Shown here: piece by piece, positions 1 through 6,702 of the stretch
Layout of the letters: each line of letters begins with the position of its first letter
Numbering within the stretch: the first letter of the stretch is position 1
NCBI GenBank assembly: GCA_905214905.1
Contig: CAJMNK010000026.1
Location: 1 to 24,833 of the forward strand
Length of the DNA stretch: 24,833 nt
Direction: 5' to 3'
DNA from: an uncultured bacterium
GTDB taxonomy: Bacteria; Actinomycetota; Coriobacteriia; Coriobacteriales; Coriobacteriaceae
The notes under the pieces: generated by a model
What the model was told of the DNA's origin: nothing
Databases searched by the model: none
Seen by the model: only the letters and a program-made list of their open reading frames with translations
Position numbers and translations under genes: made by a program

Positions 1-2
1 CC

Positions 3-18
3 GTCCCAGAAAAATCAT
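3..18. repeat. 16-bp repeat, copy 1 (downstream of PPDK regulator gene)
   Basis: The 16-mer GTCCCAGAAAAATCAT occurs here and again, identically and in the same orientation, at 8042-8057. This copy starts 11 bp beyond the stop codon of the PPDK regulator gene; the second directly abuts the rsfS stop codon. Placement just 3' of two unrelated minus-strand genes suggests a dispersed 3'-flanking element, but two copies in one window do not prove it. Confidence 0.5.
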
Positions 19-29
19 CACAGAAAGGA

Positions 30-905
30 CTACTGCTGTTGAGCGCGGCGGGCGGCACGGCGGGCTCTTGCCTCTTGAATCTCTTCGAGGTGAGCGACGA
101 TCTCGGAGGCACTCTCCTCGATCGCCTTGCCGTCGGTGCGCACCACAAAGCAACCAAGGCGCTTCATGAGGGCACGAGCTTCCTCGAGCTCGCTGCGCAC
201 GCTCTCGGGCTCGGCATAGGAGCCGGCAACGGCACGGGCGTAGTCATCGCCCAAGCGGCTATCGCGAATTTCGGAAATCACATCGACGGTCGAAATCAGG
301 CCGAACAGGCGCATCGGGTCGACCTCGTAAATCGACTTCGGCGGCTCCATGCCATGAGCCAACGGAACATTGGCAACCTTGTAACCTTGATAGGCCAAAT
401 ACATCGACAGCGGCGTCTTGGACGTGCGCGATACGCCCAGTAGCACGATATCGGCACCCGACAGATCGTCGCAACCGCGCCCGTCATCGTGCTCAACGAA
501 ATACTCCATGGCCTCGATACGATGGAAATAGCGGTCATCGGTCTTGTGAATCACGCCCGCAACGCCCTTGGGCGGCACGCCGACGAGCGACGACAGCACG
601 GCGAGCGTCGGACCGATCAGGTCGACCGAGCGAATGTGCAGCATGCCCAAGTAGTCGAGCACACGAGCACGAAGGGCCGGATCGACAATGGTGTGGAACA
701 CGGCGATATCGCGATGGTCGGCATCGACGCGCGGCCCCACAAATGACTTGACTTGCTCCACGGAGGCCACCTTTGGCAGGCGCAAAACGTGAAAAGCCCC
801 TTCATCAAATTGCCCGGACGCCGCAAGCACCACCTCACAAGCGGTATCACCGAGCGAGTCGGAGATAACGATAACGGTGGGACGAGCGGTGACCGGGCAA
901 TCCAT
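30..905 (-). CDS. ppsR: Pyruvate, phosphate dikinase regulatory protein (DUF299/PpsR family)
   Basis: This 291-residue protein belongs to the bifunctional kinase/pyrophosphorylase family that switches pyruvate phosphate dikinase (PPDK) or PEP synthase off and on by ADP-dependent phosphorylation and Pi-dependent dephosphorylation of a threonine near the catalytic histidine. The N-terminus (VIVISDSLGDTA, residues 11-22) and the P-loop-like GVSRTSKTP at 157-165 are family hallmarks, and the length is normal. It starts at ATG 905, preceded by AAAGGAG on the minus strand, and stops with TAG. It lies 34 bp after glyS and probably shares that transcript. Firmicutes also place the homologue (yqfL) next to glyQS, so the neighbourhood is conserved. 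I cannot tell from sequence whether the target is PPDK or PEP synthase; a PPDK gene may lie left of the window. Confidence 0.93.
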   Translation of the reverse strand: MDCPVTARPTVIVISDSLGDTACEVVLAASGQFDEGAFHVLRLPKVASVEQVKSFVGPRVDADHRDIAVFHTIVDPALRARVLDYLGMLHIRSVDLIGPTLAVLSSLVGVPPKGVAGVIHKTDDRYFHRIEAMEYFVEHDDGRGCDDLSGADIVLLGVSRTSKTPLSMYLAYQGYKVANVPLAHGMEPPKSIYEVDPMRLFGLISTVDVISEIRDSRLGDDYARAVAGSYAEPESVRSELEEARALMKRLGCFVVRTDGKAIEESASEIVAHLEEIQEARARRAARRAQQQ

Positions 906-939
906 GCGGGGCTCCTTTTGCGCTTATACGCAGGCTGGC

Positions 940-3036
940 TTACTTTTTGCGGGCAAGCTCACCGATGTTGGCGATGCCGGAGAAAACGGCCTCGAAGCGG
1001 TTGAGCAGCTTAAGGCGATTATCGCGAAGCTGCTCGTCCTTGTCCATGACCATGACCTCATCGAAGAAGCGGTCGATGGGGGCACGCAAGGCGGCAAGGG
1101 CGGCAAATGCTGCCGGGTAATCCTCGGCAGCGAGAGCAGCATCGACGGCGGTCTGAGCAGCCTCGGAGGCATCGGCAAGCGCGAGCTCGGCCTCGCCCAT
1201 CAGGCTGCGGTCGTACTCCGCACCCAGCTCGGGCTTGGAGATATGCGCGGCGCGGGCATAGGCGGTCGCCAGGTTGTCGAAGGTCTCGGCATCGTTCTTG
1301 CGAGCCTCGTCGAGGGCGGCGCAGCGGGCGAAGAAGACGGACGGGGCGATGATGTGCACCGCAGAGACGGCGGCAACGGTATCGGCCGGGATCTTTTCGT
1401 CGCGGGCCATGCTCACCAGGCGGCCATGGAAGAAGTCGCGAACCTGCTGGGCGACCTCGGCGGCGTCGAACTCAATGCTCTGCTCACTGTAGAGCTCGAG
1501 GGCGAAGTCGATGAGCGACGTGGGGTCGATCGGCAGACGATCGCGCAGGATGTTGATGATGCCGATAGCGGCACGACGCAGCGCGTAGGGGTCGGAGGAG
1601 CCGGTCGGGGGCTCGCCGATGGCAAAGATACCGGCGATGGTATCGAGCTTGTCGGCGCAGGCCACGATGCAGCCAGCGGTGCCCTCGGGCAGCTCGTCAC
1701 CGGCAAAGCGGGGACGATAATGATCGCGAATGGCGTGGGCGACCTCGTCGTTCTCCCCCATCGCGGTGGCGTAGTAACCGCCCATCACGCCCTGCTGGCT
1801 CGTGAACTCGACGACGGCGTTAGACACCAGGTCGGCCTTGCACAGGTGCGCGGCGCGAGCAGCGTCGGCGGCAAGATGGGCGCCCAGGTGAGCCTCGCGG
1901 GCGATAGCGAGCGCGAGCTGCTCGATACGCTCGGACTTGGCGAGCACGCTACCGAGCTTCTCCTGGAAGGCAACCTTGGCCAGACGCTCACGGAACTCGT
2001 CGAGGGAGATCTTCAGGTCCTCCTCGTAGAAGAACTTGGCGTCATCCAGACGGGCGCGCACGACGCGCTCGTTGCCGTCGATCACGCGCTCGGCGTTCTC
2101 GGGCTTGCTGTTGGAAACGACCACGAACTCACGCGTGAGCTTGCCCTCGCCGTCATAGATCGGGAAGTAGCGCTGGTTGGTGAGCATGGACTCGCAGATG
2201 ATCTCGTGCGGGACCTTGAGGAACTCCTCATCGAAGGTACCGACGAGCACCGTCGGCCACTCGCAGAGGTTGATGACCTCCTCAAAGACCTTCTTAGGCG
2301 TATCGACGTGGCAGCCGGGGCGAGCAGCCTCGACCTCGGCGATACCGGCAAGGATGGCCTCACGACGGCGCTCGGCAGAAAGCACACCGGCGTCCTCGAG
2401 CACCTGCTCGTAGACGGCGGGGCTGGCAACCACATGGTCACCAGGGCCAAGTACGCGATGACCACGCGTGGTGTTGCCACTCGTCACATCGGCAAACGAC
2501 ACGGGCACAACATCCTCGCCCAAAAGACAGCAGATCCAACGGACCGGACGAACAAAGGTCGCATGCTCGTGACCCCAGCGCTGGGAGCGGTAGTTGGGCC
2601 ACTGCAGGCCGGCGATGGTCTTCTCGCACAGAGCGGTCAGAATCGGCGTAGCCGGTGCGGAGGGAATGTTCTTCTCGGCGAACACATACTCGCGACCGTC
2701 GGTGTCCTCGCGACGGACCAGATCCTCGGCAGCCACACCGCACTTGCGGGCGAAGCCCTGGGCGGCCTTGGTGGCGTTGCCGTCGGCATCAAAGGCAATG
2801 TTTGCCGCAGGACCGCGCTTGACCTCATGAACCTCATCGGTCGCGGTGGCGACGTTGGCCACGAGCGCAGCCAGACGACGCGGGCTCGAGATCACGCGGA
2901 CCTCGCCATGGGCCAGACCGGCCTCGTCGAGGCCCTTGGCAATCATGGTGCCAAGCTGCTTGACGGCATTGTTCAGCGGTGCGGAGGGCATTTCCTCCGT
3001 ACCGATCTCAAACAGGAAATCCTTAGCGTCTGCCAT
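940..3036 (-). CDS. glyS: Glycine--tRNA ligase beta subunit
   Basis: The beta subunit of the heterotetrameric (alpha2beta2) bacterial glycyl-tRNA synthetase, which supplies most tRNA-Gly recognition in the cytoplasm. At 698 residues it matches the family length. The N-terminus FLFEIGTEEMPSAPL (residues 7-21) is diagnostic, and the C-terminal part (about 590-690) fits the anticodon-binding region. It starts at ATG 3036, only 3 bp after the glyQ stop, so the two are probably translationally coupled, which suits an obligate complex. Many actinobacteria use a single-chain GlyRS instead, so the GlyQ/GlyS type helps place the organism in Coriobacteriia. The gene contains no TTA, CTA or TCA codons, which is why the opposite strand is open throughout. 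Confidence 0.97.
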   Translation of the reverse strand: MADAKDFLFEIGTEEMPSAPLNNAVKQLGTMIAKGLDEAGLAHGEVRVISSPRRLAALVANVATATDEVHEVKRGPAANIAFDADGNATKAAQGFARKCGVAAEDLVRREDTDGREYVFAEKNIPSAPATPILTALCEKTIAGLQWPNYRSQRWGHEHATFVRPVRWICCLLGEDVVPVSFADVTSGNTTRGHRVLGPGDHVVASPAVYEQVLEDAGVLSAERRREAILAGIAEVEAARPGCHVDTPKKVFEEVINLCEWPTVLVGTFDEEFLKVPHEIICESMLTNQRYFPIYDGEGKLTREFVVVSNSKPENAERVIDGNERVVRARLDDAKFFYEEDLKISLDEFRERLAKVAFQEKLGSVLAKSERIEQLALAIAREAHLGAHLAADAARAAHLCKADLVSNAVVEFTSQQGVMGGYYATAMGENDEVAHAIRDHYRPRFAGDELPEGTAGCIVACADKLDTIAGIFAIGEPPTGSSDPYALRRAAIGIINILRDRLPIDPTSLIDFALELYSEQSIEFDAAEVAQQVRDFFHGRLVSMARDEKIPADTVAAVSAVHIIAPSVFFARCAALDEARKNDAETFDNLATAYARAAHISKPELGAEYDRSLMGEAELALADASEAAQTAVDAALAAEDYPAAFAALAALRAPIDRFFDEVMVMDKDEQLRDNRLKLLNRFEAVFSGIANIGELARKK

Positions 3037-3039
3037 GGC

Positions 3040-3951
3040 TTACGCCACCTCGCCTTCCTGGTCGGCATTCTCGTTGACTCCGGCGACCTCGGCCATGTAG
3101 GCCTCGCAGCACGCCTTAGCGACGGCGCGGACGCGCAGGATGTAGTTAGCACGCTCGACCGCGGACAGCGCGCCGCGGGCATCGAGCAGATTGAAAGCGT
3201 GGCTGCACTTCATGACACAGTCGTATGCGGGCAGCGGCAGTTTGCGCTCCAGGCAGGAATGGCACTCGGCCTCGTAGTCGTCAAACTTCTGACGCATCAT
3301 CTCGACGTTGGCGACCTCAAAGTTATAAGCACTGAACTCGCGCTCGTTCTCGAGGAACACGTCGCCATAGGTCATGGGCGTGCCGTCGGGCAGGTAGCTC
3401 CACACCAGGTCGTAGACCGAGTTGACGCCCTGCGCATACATGGCGATACGCTCCAGGCCATAGGTGATCTCGACGGGCACGGGGTCGACCTCGATACCGC
3501 CCACCTGCTGGAAGTACGTAAACTGCGTGACCTCCATGCCGTTGAGCCAGACCTCCCAGCCAAGGCCCCAGGCGCCCAGCGTCGGGCTCTCCCAGTCGTC
3601 CTCGACAAAGCGGACGTCATGGTCGTTGGGGTCCAGGCCAATGGCGGCCAGCGAACCCAGGTAGAGCTCCTGGGCGTTAACAGGCGAGGGCTTGATGAGC
3701 ACCTGGAACTGATAGTAGTGCTGCATGCGGTTGGGGTTCTCGCCGTAGCGGCCGTCGGCGGGACGGCGGCAGGGCTGCGCATAGCAGGTGCGCCACTCGG
3801 CGGGACCGAGCGAGCGCAGCGTGGTCGCGGTATGGAAGGTACCGGCACCGACCTCGGAGTCATAGGGCTGCATAATGACGCAGCCCTGCTCGCCCCAGTA
3901 CTGCTGGAGGCGCAGGATGATGTCTTGGAAGGAAAGCGATGAAGCGTTCAT
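3040..3951 (-). CDS. glyQ: Glycine--tRNA ligase alpha subunit
   Basis: The catalytic alpha subunit of bacterial glycyl-tRNA synthetase, which forms glycyl-adenylate and charges tRNA-Gly with GlyS. The 303-residue product is very close to the family consensus: QQYWGEQGCVIMQPYD near the N-terminus, then EVGAGTFH, the motif-2 region RTCYAQPCRRPADGRYG, and VEITYGLERIAMY in the class II core. It starts at ATG 3951. The ribosome site is ambiguous, with GAGG only 1 nt from ATG and GAGGGG 11 nt away, but no other in-frame start fits. The gap to lepB is 59 bp, too short for a T-box leader. It contains a poor -10-like hexamer (TATAGT at 4003-3998, minus strand), so a local promoter is possible but unproven. 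Confidence 0.97.
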   Translation of the reverse strand: MNASSLSFQDIILRLQQYWGEQGCVIMQPYDSEVGAGTFHTATTLRSLGPAEWRTCYAQPCRRPADGRYGENPNRMQHYYQFQVLIKPSPVNAQELYLGSLAAIGLDPNDHDVRFVEDDWESPTLGAWGLGWEVWLNGMEVTQFTYFQQVGGIEVDPVPVEITYGLERIAMYAQGVNSVYDLVWSYLPDGTPMTYGDVFLENEREFSAYNFEVANVEMMRQKFDDYEAECHSCLERKLPLPAYDCVMKCSHAFNLLDARGALSAVERANYILRVRAVAKACCEAYMAEVAGVNENADQEGEVA

Positions 3952-4010
3952 GCCTCTAATATCCCCTCGTCGAAACGATTACACGGTTAGGTACTGTACT
4001 ATAGCGGTTT

Positions 4011-4574
4011 TTAGTCGATAGCGCCGATGCGGTTGAGCGGCCAGTAGCGAACGAGTGCCACGGCCATTAAATCGGAGCGGTCGACCGGCCCAAAATAGCG
4101 GGAGTCGGCTGAGTTCTCTCGGTTGTCGCCCATCACCCACACACACCCGTCGGGGACGGTGTAGGGATAGCTCACCTGGGCGCCGGGCGCTTGGACCGAA
4201 AGTGGCCAGCTCATGCCCGCCGTATAGTCCTCGTCGAGCGCTTGGCCGTCAACGACCACCTTGCCGTCCTGCAGGTCGACCGTCTGGCCGGCCGTGGCAA
4301 TAACGCGCTTGACAAGAACATCATGCTCGGAGGTGCCATCGGGGTTGTGAAACACCACGATATCGCCCTGCTTGACGGGCTGACCGAGCTCGAGGCTCAC
4401 CTTTTGCGCCAGGATCTGGTCGCCAATCTCGATTGTGTCCTCCATAGAGCCGGTGGGCACCACAAAGGGCTCGACCACAAAGGTGCGGATCAGGAAGGTG
4501 GCCACAAGCGCGATCGCGATGACCGCGATCCACTCAAAAGCGCCCCTCAACGCGGAATGTTGCGTAGGAACCAT
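4011..4574 (-). CDS. lepB: Signal peptidase I
   Basis: Type I signal peptidase, a membrane-anchored Ser/Lys protease that removes signal peptides from exported preproteins on the outer face of the membrane. Counting from ATG 4574 (187 residues), one N-terminal transmembrane helix spans about 14-30. The catalytic serine is Ser43 in VPTGSMEDT, the general-base lysine is Lys89 in LVKRV, and the conserved GDNRENSADSR box lies near residue 149. An upstream GTG at 4580 also opens the frame, but AAGGAG (minus strand, 4585-4580) overlaps that GTG and sits 5 nt before ATG 4574, so I prefer the ATG. The trmD stop codon ends 2 bp upstream, suggesting translational coupling. Confidence 0.93.
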   Translation of the reverse strand: MVPTQHSALRGAFEWIAVIAIALVATFLIRTFVVEPFVVPTGSMEDTIEIGDQILAQKVSLELGQPVKQGDIVVFHNPDGTSEHDVLVKRVIATAGQTVDLQDGKVVVDGQALDEDYTAGMSWPLSVQAPGAQVSYPYTVPDGCVWVMGDNRENSADSRYFGPVDRSDLMAVALVRYWPLNRIGAID

Positions 4575-4576
4575 AC

Positions 4577-5335
4577 TCACTCCTTGCTCTGCGAATACGA
4601 AGCGTCAAGGATCTCCTGCGCATATGCACGCTCCTGGGGCGTGAGCCGCGCCGTCTCGATCAGGTCGGGACGCCAGCGACAGGTGCGCTCGATGGCATTC
4701 TTGCGGCGCCAGGCATCGACCTTGGCGTGATCGCCGCTCACGAGCACCGGAGGAACGCCCTCGCCGTTGAACTCGGCGGGGCGGGTGTACTGCGCGTACT
4801 CGAGCAGGCCTCCGTCCTCGGCGGTCGAGAACGACTCGTCCACGTTGCTCATCTCGTCGCCCAGGGCGCCGGGAATGAGGCGTACGACGGCATCGGCAAC
4901 GACCATCGCGGGCAGCTCGCCGCCCGTGAGCACATAGTCGCCGATCGACAGACGTTCATCGGCATAGGCATACGCGCGCTCGTCGACGCCCTCGTAACGG
5001 CTGCACACAAACAGCAGGCGCTCACTTTTGAGCAGGCGCTCGGCCACATGCTGCGTAAAAGGCTCGCCACAGGGGGTAAAGAACACCACAGTGGGCTTAG
5101 GACCCTCTGCGCTAATGGCCTCGATGGCCTCGGCGATAGGCTCGACCTTCATGAGCATGCCCTGCCCGCCGCCGTACGGCTCGTCATCGACGGTACGATG
5201 GCGGTCGTGCGTCCAGTCGCGCAGGTTATACGCCTTAAAATCAAAAAGGCCGGCCTTGCGGGCGCGGCCCAAAATCGATGTGGACATAACGGGCTCAAAC
5301 ATCTCGGGAAAGACCGAAAGGGTCTCGATCAGCAT
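4577..5335 (-). CDS. trmD: tRNA (guanine-N1)-methyltransferase
   Basis: TrmD methylates N1 of G37 next to the anticodon of several tRNAs using S-adenosylmethionine, which prevents +1 frameshifting. The 252-residue protein shows the SPOUT trefoil-knot signature: PYGGGQGMLMK (54-63), RYEGVDER (113-120), GDYVLTGGELPAM (132-144), the DESFS segment near 166-170, and the C-terminal YTRPAEF and PPVLVSGDH motifs. It starts at ATG 5335 with GGGAGGA upstream, 10 bp after the rimM stop. In most bacteria rplS follows trmD; here lepB follows directly. Confidence 0.97.
   Translation of the reverse strand: MLIETLSVFPEMFEPVMSTSILGRARKAGLFDFKAYNLRDWTHDRHRTVDDEPYGGGQGMLMKVEPIAEAIEAISAEGPKPTVVFFTPCGEPFTQHVAERLLKSERLLFVCSRYEGVDERAYAYADERLSIGDYVLTGGELPAMVVADAVVRLIPGALGDEMSNVDESFSTAEDGGLLEYAQYTRPAEFNGEGVPPVLVSGDHAKVDAWRRKNAIERTCRWRPDLIETARLTPQERAYAQEILDASYSQSKE
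4580..4585 (-). promoter_or_regulatory. Ribosome-binding site deciding the lepB start
   Basis: AAGGAG on the minus strand lies 5 nt from ATG 4574 and overlaps the alternative GTG at 4580, so it selects the ATG. It sits inside the last codons of trmD. Confidence 0.7.
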
Positions 5336-5345
5336 GTTGTCCTCC

Positions 5346-5867
5346 CTACTTGTCCATATCGATCAGGCCGTCCATAACGTGGACGGAAATTGTTCCTGTG
5401 TCGGGAAGATCGAGCACAACCTGCTCGATCACGGGAATCAGTACCTCGCCGTACCGATCGCCCTCGACAACCCAAACATCGTTCGCGGGCGTCGACATGA
5501 TCTCGACGATCGTGCCGAGCGAACCGAAGCGCTCGTCGACCACCTCGCGACCCATCAGGTCGGTATAGGCAGCGTCGAGCGAATCGAGCTCAAAATCGTC
5601 ACGATTTGCCAGCACGTAGCATCCCGTGATGCCCTCGGCAGCCGTCAAGTCGTCAATACCCTCAAACGAGACCAGATCACCATCGCCCGTATCGGTGACG
5701 GACACGACCGTGCAAAAGCGGTCGCGCTTGAGCGCCGGCGGCGTCAGGGCGACGCGCATACCAGGCTCTAATACAGAAGGAAGCCCCCGCAGCGGCTGCG
5801 CGAGGACCTCCCCCTTTCTTCCGTGCGGCTTGACCACACGGGCGATGTTTTTGTACTGGGACCCCAA
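5346..5867 (-). CDS. rimM: Ribosome maturation factor RimM
   Basis: RimM assists maturation of the 30S head by binding S19 and acting near 16S helices 31 and 33b. The 173-residue protein has the N-terminal RimM domain with IARVVKPHGRKGEV (8-21) and a C-terminal PRC-barrel-like domain from about residue 95 (DLMGREVVDE, then DVWVVEG). The best start is TTG 5867, which keeps the first beta strand intact; a GTG at codon 11 would cut into it. AGGA sits only 2 nt from the TTG, and both are enclosed by a 5-bp hairpin (5859-5872), so initiation may be weak or coupled to khpA, whose stop is 4 bp upstream. Confidence 0.92.
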   Translation of the reverse strand: MGSQYKNIARVVKPHGRKGEVLAQPLRGLPSVLEPGMRVALTPPALKRDRFCTVVSVTDTGDGDLVSFEGIDDLTAAEGITGCYVLANRDDFELDSLDAAYTDLMGREVVDERFGSLGTIVEIMSTPANDVWVVEGDRYGEVLIPVIEQVVLDLPDTGTISVHVMDGLIDMDK

Positions 5868-5872
5868 GGTCC
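5859..5872 (-). promoter_or_regulatory. Hairpin with the rimM start codon in its loop
   Basis: The minus strand reads GGACC, TTGG, GGTCC: a perfect 5-bp stem with a 4-nt loop. The loop begins with the proposed TTG start of rimM, and the 5' arm contains part of the short AGGA ribosome site. The structure could lower rimM initiation unless ribosomes finishing khpA open it. This is inferred from sequence complementarity only. Confidence 0.4.
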
Positions 5873-6156
5873 TAGCCCAGAACCTCTACCTCGACAGCAG
5901 TGTCGAGGCGAGCGGCCAGTGCACGGGCGAGCGTGCGAATGGCCTTGATGGTACGGCCACGACGGCCGATGACCTTAGCGACGTCATCTTCGGCGACCGA
6001 AACCTCAATCGTAGAGGCGTCGTCACCATCGATGACCTCAAGGCTCACGGAATCCGGGTCGTCGACGATCTGAACAACGAGATATTCGACGAGATCGGCG
6101 ATGCGATCTGAGAGCATTGCCTCACCCTCGAGCTGTGCAGCGTCAACCTCAGGCAC
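5872..6156 (-). CDS. khpA: KH-domain RNA-binding protein (KhpA/YlqC family)
   Basis: A small single-KH-domain RNA-binding protein that lies between rpsP and rimM in many Gram-positive bacteria. In pneumococcus KhpA pairs with KhpB and affects cell elongation and division. The GXXG loop is Gly64-Arg-Arg-Gly67 within AKVIGRRGRTIKAIRTL, followed by the expected helix and final strand. I chose GTG 6156 because GAGGAG lies 6 nt upstream, giving 94 residues. The family often begins nearer ELVEYLV, so ATG 6117 (codon 14) is a plausible alternative. The rpsP stop is 3 bp upstream, so the two are probably translationally coupled. Confidence 0.9.
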   Translation of the reverse strand: MPEVDAAQLEGEAMLSDRIADLVEYLVVQIVDDPDSVSLEVIDGDDASTIEVSVAEDDVAKVIGRRGRTIKAIRTLARALAARLDTAVEVEVLG

Positions 6157-6159
6157 GAT

Positions 6160-6501
6160 TTACTCCTCGGCGCCCTCAGCGGCCTCAGCGGCAGCCTTAG
6201 CGGCCTCGGCCTCTTTGGCGAGCTGCTTCTTGGACTTCTTGACGACGGTCTCGGTCTTCTCGCCCTCGTTGGCGGCCTTGACCAGAGCGGCTACGGCGTC
6301 GGTGAGCTGAGCGCCCTTGGACTGCCAGTCGGCGATCTTCTCGAGGTCGAGGTTGATGGTCTTGGGGGCGGTCATCGGGTTGTAGCGGCCAACCTCCTCG
6401 ATGATACGACCGTCACGCGGGGCGCGGGAATCGGCGACGACGACACGGTAGTACGGACGCTTCTTAGCGCCGTGACGAGCAAGGCGAATCTTGACTGCCA
6501 A
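6160..6501 (-). CDS. rpsP: Small ribosomal subunit protein S16
   Basis: Ribosomal protein S16, an early-assembling 30S component. The core begins (M)AVKIRLARHGAKKRPYYR and includes VVADSRAPRDGRIIEEVGRYNP, which is diagnostic. The start is TTG 6501, because a near-perfect GGAGGAG lies 6 nt upstream; an in-frame ATG at 6537 would add 12 unrelated residues and has no such site. The 113-residue product is longer than the usual 80-90 because of an Ala/Lys/Glu-rich tail over roughly the last 30 residues, probably disordered. It heads the rpsP-khpA-rimM-trmD-lepB operon and has a good promoter at 6558-6586. Confidence 0.96.
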   Translation of the reverse strand: MAVKIRLARHGAKKRPYYRVVVADSRAPRDGRIIEEVGRYNPMTAPKTINLDLEKIADWQSKGAQLTDAVAALVKAANEGEKTETVVKKSKKQLAKEAEAAKAAAEAAEGAEE

Positions 6502-6507
6502 AGGAAA

Positions 6508-6514
6508 CTCCTCC
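6508..6514 (-). promoter_or_regulatory. Strong ribosome-binding site of rpsP
   Basis: GGAGGAG on the minus strand is separated by 6 nt from TTG 6501. It fixes the S16 start at TTG rather than the upstream in-frame ATG at 6537. Just upstream, a small GCAGC/GCTGC stem-loop (about 6522-6536) may expose the site. Confidence 0.8.
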
Positions 6515-6557
6515 AACCAAGCAGCTTTAGGCTGCAACTACAAACAAACAGTTGAAC

Positions 6558-6586
6558 ATAATACGCCATCGACGCGGGCAGGTGAA
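6558..6586 (-). promoter_or_regulatory. Probable sigma-70-type promoter of the rpsP operon
   Basis: On the minus strand TTCACC (6586-6581) is followed after exactly 17 bp by TATTAT (6563-6558). The predicted transcript starts about 50 nt before the rpsP TTG. A second candidate farther upstream (TTGCAA, 16 bp, TAAGAT, near 6659-6632) is weaker at the -10. The region lies in the divergent gap shared with dinB. Confidence 0.6.
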
Positions 6587-6676
6587 GTCCGTGAGACCAA
6601 CTTCTTCGGTGTAGTCGAGGGCAAATCCATATCTTAGACAAGAATTCGGGATTTGCAAGCACATACACGCACCCCA

Positions 6677-6700
6677 CATGAGCTGCGCGGTATACTCATG
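6677..6700 (+). promoter_or_regulatory. dinB promoter region with inverted repeat
   Basis: TATACT at 6691-6696 is a good -10 hexamer for dinB; no convincing -35 lies 17 bp upstream. Overlapping it is a perfect inverted repeat, CATGAG (6677-6682), 12 bp, CTCATG (6695-6700), which could be an operator. The predicted transcription start falls about at ATG 6703, so the message may be leaderless or nearly so. Confidence 0.4.
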
Positions 6701-6702
6701 AC

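Noticed and set aside
877..3942. Open reading frame of 1021 codons on the plus strand, antisense to glyQ and glyS
   Set aside because: It is in the antisense frame aligned with the codons of both genes. That frame stays open simply because the real genes lack TTA, CTA and TCA codons. Its translation has no recognisable domain, and glyQ/glyS are unmistakable.
3952..4010. Possible T-box leader for glyQS
   Set aside because: Only 59 bp separate glyQ from lepB, far too short for a T-box, and no specifier stem or terminator is visible.
6502..6537. ATG at 6537 as the start of rpsP
   Set aside because: It would add 12 residues foreign to S16 and read through the strong ribosome site that serves TTG 6501.
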